Below are positions 34,899 to 40,000 of a stretch of 40,000 bases of DNA, one piece after another. The position numbers were made by a program, and so were the translations under genes. The stretch comes from Ignavibacteria bacterium (GTDB lineage: Bacteria; Bacteroidota; Ignavibacteria; Tepidaquicellales; Tepidaquicellaceae). The DNA is taken from NCBI GenBank assembly GCA_028714695.1, contig JAQTLX010000018.1, forward strand, positions 1 through 40,000, written 5' to 3'. Each line of letters starts with the position of its first letter. Positions within the stretch are counted from its first letter, which is position 1. The notes beneath the pieces are model-generated. The model made no database searches. It had not been told where the DNA came from and saw nothing but the letters and a program-made list of their open reading frames with translations.

Positions 34899-35924
34899 AT
34901 GAAAAATATTTTAGTTACCGGCGGCGCCGGATTTATCGGCAGCAATTTTGTGAAATATATGCTGCAGAATTATGATTACCAAATTGTTAATCTCGATAAA
35001 CTTACTTATGCAGGCAATCTCGAAAACCTTACAGATATTGAAAATCATAAGAACTATAGTTTCATAAAAGGCGATATTTGCGATGAAGTAATAGTTGAAA
35101 AGACATTAAAGGATTATCATATAGATACGATTATAAATTTTGCGGCGGAATCGCACGTTGACAGAAGCATTCTGGGACCGAAAGAATTTATTGTAACTAA
35201 CGTTATAGGTACACAGACATTACTTGAAACAGCGAGAAAAATCGGAATTGAAAAATACCTGCAGGTTTCAACCGATGAGGTTTACGGCTCTCTGCCGGAA
35301 GACAGACCTGATCTGAAGTTCACGGAACTTACGCCTATAACTACTAACAGTCCTTACTCCGCTTCGAAGGCCTCTGCTGATCTTCTTGTAAATGCATATT
35401 ACCATACTTTTAAAATGCCCGTGCTTACTACAAGATGCTCGAATAATTACGGACCTTATCAGTTTCCGGAAAAACTAATTCCTCTCATGATTGCAAAAGC
35501 GGTTGACGGTCGGAAACTTCCTGTTTACGGAGACGGAAAAAATGTAAGGGACTGGTTGTACGTTGAAGACCACTGCTCTGCTATTTGTGAGGTTGTTCAT
35601 AAAGGAAAAATAGGAGAAGTATATAATATCGGCGGAAATAATGAATGGTATAATATTGATATTGTAAAACTGATACTGAAATTACTCGGAAAAACGGAAG
35701 AGCATATCGATTACGTAAAGGACAGACCGGGACACGACAGAAGATACGCAATAGATTCCACTAAAATTAAAAATGAACTTGGCTGGGAACCTGCATACAA
35801 ATTCGATAACGGTATAGAAAAAACGATAAAATGGTACGTTGATAATGAAAAATGGTGGAGAGGCGTTATGAAAGGTGATTATCTTAAATATTATGAAAAA
35901 AACTATTCAAATAAGCAAAAATAA
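34899..35924 (+). CDS. rfbB: dTDP-glucose 4,6-dehydratase RmlB
   Basis: A 341-residue NAD-dependent short-chain dehydrogenase/reductase that turns dTDP-glucose into dTDP-4-keto-6-deoxyglucose, the second step of dTDP-rhamnose synthesis. The NAD loop GGAGFIG is at residues 8-14, the catalytic TDE at 125-127, and the active-site Tyr153 and Lys157 in YSASK. NNYGPYQFPEKLIP and RPGHDRRYAID identify RmlB rather than other epimerases. The other rml genes are not adjacent. The barrel gene ends 11 bp upstream. Confidence 0.96.
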   Translation: MKNILVTGGAGFIGSNFVKYMLQNYDYQIVNLDKLTYAGNLENLTDIENHKNYSFIKGDICDEVIVEKTLKDYHIDTIINFAAESHVDRSILGPKEFIVTNVIGTQTLLETARKIGIEKYLQVSTDEVYGSLPEDRPDLKFTELTPITTNSPYSASKASADLLVNAYYHTFKMPVLTTRCSNNYGPYQFPEKLIPLMIAKAVDGRKLPVYGDGKNVRDWLYVEDHCSAICEVVHKGKIGEVYNIGGNNEWYNIDIVKLILKLLGKTEEHIDYVKDRPGHDRRYAIDSTKIKNELGWEPAYKFDNGIEKTIKWYVDNEKWWRGVMKGDYLKYYEKNYSNKQK

Positions 35925-35930
35925 ATATGG

Positions 35931-35962
35931 TTTGAAATATTTTCAAATAAATTATATCTTTA
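35931..35962 (+). promoter_or_regulatory. Palindrome and possible promoter before the ABC operon
   Basis: TTTGAAA (35931-35937) and TTTCAAA (35941-35947) are perfect inverted copies around TAT. The first TTTG also stands 20 bp from TATCTTTA (35955-35962), one base off the TAnnTTTG -7 box, about 20 bp before the ATG at 35982. A promoter whose -33 region lies in a protein-binding dyad is a reasonable reading. Confidence 0.4.
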
Positions 35963-35981
35963 ATGTTTAATAAAATATAAT

Positions 35982-36923
35982 ATGTCTATAAAAGTAGAAA
36001 ATCTAAGCAAATTTTACGGCACACAGCAAGCCGTAAAAAATATTTCATTTGAAGTAAAAACCGGCGAAATTGTTGGATTTCTTGGACCTAACGGCGCCGG
36101 GAAATCTACTACAATGAAAATGATAACAACTTATCTTACTCCCAACGACGGGAGTATTTTGGTTAATGATGTTGATGCTCAGGACTTTCCGATTGAAGTA
36201 AGAAAGAAAATCGGATATCTTCCCGAGCAAAATCCTCTTTATCAGGATATGAACGTCATCGATTATCTTTATTATGCAGCCGAATTGCAGTCTGTACCGA
36301 AAGAAAGTATTGCGGATTCCGTAAAGAAAATGATCAAAGTGTGCGGACTGGATGAAGTTAAGCATAAAGATATCGGTGAACTCTCGAAGGGTTACAAACA
36401 GAGAGTCGGGCTTGCTCAGGCCATGATTCACAATCCTGATGTTTTGCTTCTGGATGAACCTACATCAGGTCTCGATCCGAATCAAATAATCGAAATAAGG
36501 AAACTTATCAAAGATCTTGGAAAGCAAAAGACAGTAATGCTTTCAACCCATATACTACAGGAAGTACAAGCCACATGCGACAGGGTAATTATTATCAACA
36601 ACGGAGATATAGTCGCTGACGGTACAACGGACTCCCTGCAGAGGAGTTTCCAGGGTCAGTTGAGCATTCATCTTGTAATTAAAAAAGACCCGAAATTCGG
36701 AAAGGAAAAACTTATTTCCATAATGGAATCGATTAAAAATGTTGATAAAGCAAAAATTGTTTCTGATGATGACAACTCGTGGACTGTTGATATTACAGCC
36801 ACCAAAGGTATTGATGTAAGAGAAGAAATATTTAAAAAGATAGTTTCTTCAGACATGGTTCTTCTTGAATTGCACCAGGAAGAAACATCACTTGAAGATA
36901 TATTCAGAAAATTAACGACCTGA
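35982..36923 (+). CDS. gldA: ABC transporter ATP-binding protein, GldA-like
   Basis: A 313-residue ATPase. Walker A is GPNGAGKST at 35-43, the signature is LSKGYKQR from 134, Walker B is DVLLLDEPTSGLDP from 153 with the catalytic Glu159, and the switch His is His190 in LSTHIL. A C-terminal extension of about 85 residues follows. Bacteria of this phylum use the GldA/GldF/GldG set for gliding in some lineages, and non-gliding bacteria use similar sets for unknown envelope transport. The downstream permease and GldG-like genes support the Gld-type assignment; no gliding is implied by this window. Confidence 0.85.
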   Translation: MSIKVENLSKFYGTQQAVKNISFEVKTGEIVGFLGPNGAGKSTTMKMITTYLTPNDGSILVNDVDAQDFPIEVRKKIGYLPEQNPLYQDMNVIDYLYYAAELQSVPKESIADSVKKMIKVCGLDEVKHKDIGELSKGYKQRVGLAQAMIHNPDVLLLDEPTSGLDPNQIIEIRKLIKDLGKQKTVMLSTHILQEVQATCDRVIIINNGDIVADGTTDSLQRSFQGQLSIHLVIKKDPKFGKEKLISIMESIKNVDKAKIVSDDDNSWTVDITATKGIDVREEIFKKIVSSDMVLLELHQEETSLEDIFRKLTT

Positions 36924-36930
36924 TAAAAAT

Positions 36931-37638
36931 ATGAAAAACAGTTTAACAATATTTAAAAAAGAATTAAAATCTTACTTCACTTCACCCGTTGCCTATATTA
37001 TTATAGTAGTGTTTCTCATTATAACGGGCTGGTTCTTCACCAGCAATCTTTTTATTGCCGGCGTGATTACTATGAGGAGTGTATTCGATATCGTCCCCTT
37101 TATTTTGCTTTTCTTCATTCCTGCAATTTCAATGAGAACGTTTTCAGAAGAAAGAAAATCCGGAACAATCGAATTACTGCTCACAAAACCAATATCGGAT
37201 TTCGACATCGTATTAGGTAAGTTCCTTTCAACTCTGGCACTTGCTTCAATGACGCTCGTTCCCACGGTTATTTATGTAATAAGTCTTAAAATGCTGGGAC
37301 CGGTTGACTTCGGTTCGATTATAAGCGCTTATATAGGACTTGTTCTGATGTCCGGTATTTATATCGGAATCGGAATATTTGCCTCTTCACTAACTGAAAA
37401 TCAGGTCGTTGCGTTTATCGTGAGTTTCCTGGTTATCTTTGCACTTTTTATGATGAACAAAGTGTTAATTTATATTCCCGCTCCTTTAGTTTCAACGCTT
37501 GAATATATAAGTTCCGATTATCATTTTAGCAGCATTGCCAGAGGTGTTATAGATACGAAAGATTTGATCTATTATCTGAGCGGTATCAGTATATTACTCT
37601 TATTAACTAAAACTTCTTTAGAAAGCAGGAAGTGGTAA
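36931..37638 (+). CDS. gldF: ABC-2 type permease, GldF-like
   Basis: A 235-residue integral membrane protein with about six hydrophobic segments, starting 7 bp after the ATPase gene. The early sequence ELKSYFTSPVAYIIIVVF and the RTFSEERKSGTIELLLTKPIS motif after the second helix are typical of GldF/ABC-2 permeases of the gliding-motility type. It forms the channel half of the transporter with the ATPase at 35982. Confidence 0.85.
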   Translation: MKNSLTIFKKELKSYFTSPVAYIIIVVFLIITGWFFTSNLFIAGVITMRSVFDIVPFILLFFIPAISMRTFSEERKSGTIELLLTKPISDFDIVLGKFLSTLALASMTLVPTVIYVISLKMLGPVDFGSIISAYIGLVLMSGIYIGIGIFASSLTENQVVAFIVSFLVIFALFMMNKVLIYIPAPLVSTLEYISSDYHFSSIARGVIDTKDLIYYLSGISILLLLTKTSLESRKW

Positions 37639-37656
37639 ATTTAAAACAATTTTGAG

Positions 37657-39270
37657 ATGAACAAAAAAGATTTAAAAAAAGACACACTAATAAAACTCGC
37701 TATAATAATCGGTATTATAATTGTAGTGAATGTAATATCGAACAGGATTTTTACGCGTATTGACTTAACTAAGAATAAGTCATATACACTTTCTCCTATC
37801 AGCAAGGATATTGTCGGCAATCTGGGAGATAAACTCGTTATAAAAGCCTTTTTCAGCGACAATCTTCCCGCACCGTATAATACTCTGAGACGACAGGTGC
37901 AGGACCTTCTCAGTGATTATCGTTCCTACTCGAAAGGAAATATGAATTACGAATTCTTTAATCCGATTGCGGATGATGAGAATGGTGATTTGCAGAAGGA
38001 AGCCCAGAAGTACGGAATTCAACCTGTACAGGTTCAGGTAATAGATAACGATAAAATGGAAGTCAAGAAAACATATCTCGGCTTAGTGGTACTTTATGAA
38101 GGAAAACAGGAAGTTCTTCCAGTCGTTCAGACAGTCAATAATCTCGAGTATGATCTTACAAGCACAATTAAAAGAATAACTACTGAAAAAAAGAAAAAAA
38201 TCGGATTCCTTCAGGGGCATTCAGAGTACGATTATACAAAGTTCCAGACTATAAACAGCACGCTGTCATCGCAGTATGAAATAATAAACGTAAATCTTGA
38301 TAAGAACAGAATAATTCCCGATGATGTATCTACTCTGATTATTCAGGGCTCGAAAAGCGAAGTTCCCGAATGGCAAAAATATCTCATAGATCAGTTTATC
38401 ATGAGAGGCGGAAACGTTGCCTTCCTTATCAATAAAATCGTTCCGAATTTCCAGCAGCAAATGGTAATCGGGGAACAGGTTAAGAATAATCTCGATGATT
38501 TGATGGCTAATTACGGATTGGTCGTTCAGGCTGATCTTATAAGAGACGCGCAGTGTGCACCCGTACAGGTTCAATCGCAGATAGGTTTCCCGATAACGGT
38601 AAACTATCCTTATTTCCCGAATGTTTCAAATATTAATCAGGATATCGCTGCTTTTAAAAATATTAAATCGGTTGTTCTTTCTTTTGTAAGTTCGCTGGAT
38701 TTAAATGCCGCTATTTCGAAAAATCTGAAAGTAACCCCGATTCTTACTACTTCTGATAAATCAGGTAAAGCGGAAGGGTTCTTCCTTCTCAATCTTGAAC
38801 AATTTCAGAATATGAAGAAATCACAGGCTGATTCAATGTTTAATTCAAAAGGATTTGTTGTAGGTGCTTTATATGAAGGAAACTTCAATAGTTTCTATGC
38901 GGGAAAACCAATTCCCAAAGACACTGTAACCGGAGTAATCGAAAATACAAATCAACAGTTGAATGCGTCGCAGAAGCCGTCAAAATTAATATTAGTAGGT
39001 GATGCGGATTTCGCAAATGAAGAAGCAAGACCTCCTAAAGATAATGTTACATTCTTCGTGAACATGGTTGATTATCTTGCAGACGATGTGGGATTGACGC
39101 AGATAAGAAGCAAAGAAAACTCTGAATCACCGATTGAAGAGGTCTCGGACGGAACCAAAAAGTTTATTAAATACTTTAATTTAATGTTCCCGCCGCTGGC
39201 AGTGCTCTTTGTGGGACTGTTCGTGTGGAATAAAAGAAAACTGAAAAAGAAAACATTACAATCAAAGTAA
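37657..39270 (+). CDS. gldG: GldG-like ABC auxiliary protein
   Basis: A 537-residue protein with one helix near the N-terminus (about 13-30), a large extracytoplasmic domain and a second helix near the C-terminus (about 509-527). Conserved phrases include LTKNKSYTLSPISKDIV, KIGFLQGHSEYD and ILVGDADFANEE near the end. These match the ABC_transp_aux domain of GldG, which associates with GldF and the ATPase. It starts 18 bp after the permease gene. Confidence 0.85.
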   Translation: MNKKDLKKDTLIKLAIIIGIIIVVNVISNRIFTRIDLTKNKSYTLSPISKDIVGNLGDKLVIKAFFSDNLPAPYNTLRRQVQDLLSDYRSYSKGNMNYEFFNPIADDENGDLQKEAQKYGIQPVQVQVIDNDKMEVKKTYLGLVVLYEGKQEVLPVVQTVNNLEYDLTSTIKRITTEKKKKIGFLQGHSEYDYTKFQTINSTLSSQYEIINVNLDKNRIIPDDVSTLIIQGSKSEVPEWQKYLIDQFIMRGGNVAFLINKIVPNFQQQMVIGEQVKNNLDDLMANYGLVVQADLIRDAQCAPVQVQSQIGFPITVNYPYFPNVSNINQDIAAFKNIKSVVLSFVSSLDLNAAISKNLKVTPILTTSDKSGKAEGFFLLNLEQFQNMKKSQADSMFNSKGFVVGALYEGNFNSFYAGKPIPKDTVTGVIENTNQQLNASQKPSKLILVGDADFANEEARPPKDNVTFFVNMVDYLADDVGLTQIRSKENSESPIEEVSDGTKKFIKYFNLMFPPLAVLFVGLFVWNKRKLKKKTLQSK

Positions 39271-39277
39271 ATTAATT

Positions 39278-40000
39278 ATGAAAAACAAGAAGAATCTATA
39301 TATTCTCGCAGGTGTCTTTGTCTTGCTTGTCATTATAGCATATTTTCTGACGGCAGAAAGAGGACAAAGAACTACAACTTTTAAACTGGATGAGAAAATA
39401 CTCCAGATCGATTCGGCGGCAGTCGACAAACTCGAGATTGAAAAGAACGGAAAGAAAATTGTCCTGCAGAAAACAGGCGGAAACTGGACTATTACAACAC
39501 CGGTGAATTATCCAGCAATTAATCAGTTCGTAAATAATGCTTTGTTTACTCTGAAGAATTATAAAATTACCAGCAAGGTTTCTTCTAATCCTTCAAACAA
39601 AGATAAGTTCGGATTCAACGATACTAATATAACAAAATTGACCGTATATCAGAACGGCAGCAGTGTTGGACAAATGTTAATAGGCAATGCGGGACCCGGA
39701 AACGCACAGTCGTATATTAAAACGACTGAAGGTAACGACATATTTCTTGCTGATGAATTCGTTTGGAATTATATAGTTAAGAACGATCTTTCCGAGTGGC
39801 GCGATAAATTGATTGTCTCCATTCCAAAAGGTCTTATTAAACAAATTGATTTTATTTCAAAAGACGAGAATTTTTCGGTCAAATCTGATTCTACAGGAAA
39901 ATTCTTTATTGGTAAAGACACTGTATCATCGTCCGTCATGGATGGATTGATGAATTTGCTTCAGAATTACAATACTCAGTATTTCAAGGATACTGTGCTT
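39278..40000 (+). CDS. DUF4340-like membrane-anchored protein (3' cut by window)
   Basis: An ATG at 39278, 7 bp after the GldG-like stop, opens a frame that stays open for 241 codons to the right edge. A single helix at about residues 7-25 is followed by a long extracytoplasmic part with DSAAVDKLEIEKNGKKIVL, then GGNWTITTPVNYPAI, with repeated short beta-strand units of this kind. This pattern is that of the DUF4340 proteins that follow GldG-like genes in many Gram-negative genomes. The end of the gene lies outside the window. Confidence 0.8.
   Translation, partial: MKNKKNLYILAGVFVLLVIIAYFLTAERGQRTTTFKLDEKILQIDSAAVDKLEIEKNGKKIVLQKTGGNWTITTPVNYPAINQFVNNALFTLKNYKITSKVSSNPSNKDKFGFNDTNITKLTVYQNGSSVGQMLIGNAGPGNAQSYIKTTEGNDIFLADEFVWNYIVKNDLSEWRDKLIVSIPKGLIKQIDFISKDENFSVKSDSTGKFFIGKDTVSSSVMDGLMNLLQNYNTQYFKDTVL

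Noticed and set aside
36045..36431. Reverse-strand ORF of 128 aa inside the ABC ATPase
   Set aside because: Opposite to the Walker A and signature motifs; no plausible product.
1..40000. CRISPR arrays, tRNA, rRNA, transposases, prophage or defence genes
   Set aside because: None found by reading; repeats seen are sorting-domain and short intergenic repeats, not regular repeat-spacer arrays.

Overview
The window is one AT-rich bacterial segment of about 40 kb in which every supported gene lies on the + strand. Four proteins (the truncated one at the left edge and those at 379, 26873 and 29040) end in a type IX secretion (T9SS) C-terminal sorting domain; the last three carry the YPNPFNP motif. 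Together with two S46 dipeptidyl-peptidases, Bacteroidota-type promoters (TTTG-N19-TAnnTTTG) and a Gld-type ABC system, this points to the Bacteroidota/Ignavibacteriota/Chlorobiota group. Ignavibacteriota is my best guess, by family knowledge only, without a database search.

Layout. (1) 1-2841: the tail of a secreted protein, a compact inverted-repeat cluster that folds on paper as a three-way junction, a large secreted HExxH metalloprotease, and a strong intrinsic terminator. (2) 2876-19636: a complete dcw (division and cell wall) cluster in the order mraZ-rsmH-ftsL-ftsI-murE-murF-mraY-murD-ftsW-murG-(155-aa membrane protein)-murC-ftsQ-ftsA-ftsZ. Most junctions are ATGA or TAATG overlaps. 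A promoter and three 10-bp-phased TGGGN-type MraZ boxes precede mraZ. The cluster builds lipid II from UDP-MurNAc through the pentapeptide, and makes the septal synthase FtsW/FtsI and the FtsQ/L/A/Z divisome. murB and ddl are not in it. (3) 19637-20011: a gene-free stretch holding a palindrome, a promoter match and two hairpins ending in a T-run, which could be a ~70-nt small RNA or just a tandem terminator. (4) 20012-25694: two tandem S46 peptidases, the first lacking about 116 residues of the helical insertion, then a MetH-like protein that stops after the homocysteine and folate modules and has no cobalamin module. (5) 25819-34887: cell-envelope and secreted proteins: a lipoprotein, two propeller-type T9SS cargo proteins with a nearly identical DNA segment in their sorting domains, an outer-membrane barrel, a TonB-dependent receptor and a small barrel. 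(6) 34899-40000: dTDP-glucose 4,6-dehydratase, then an ABC ATPase, a permease, a GldG-like protein and a DUF4340-like protein cut by the window edge.

The least expected features are the possible promoter-hairpin-terminator unit after ftsZ, the structured element at 237-324, the shortened S46 paralogue, the split MetH, the PH-like membrane gene inside the dcw cluster, the two arginine-rich tail motifs of FtsZ, and a 24-bp repeat that has become part of a sorting domain. I saw no tRNA, rRNA, CRISPR array, transposase or prophage gene.
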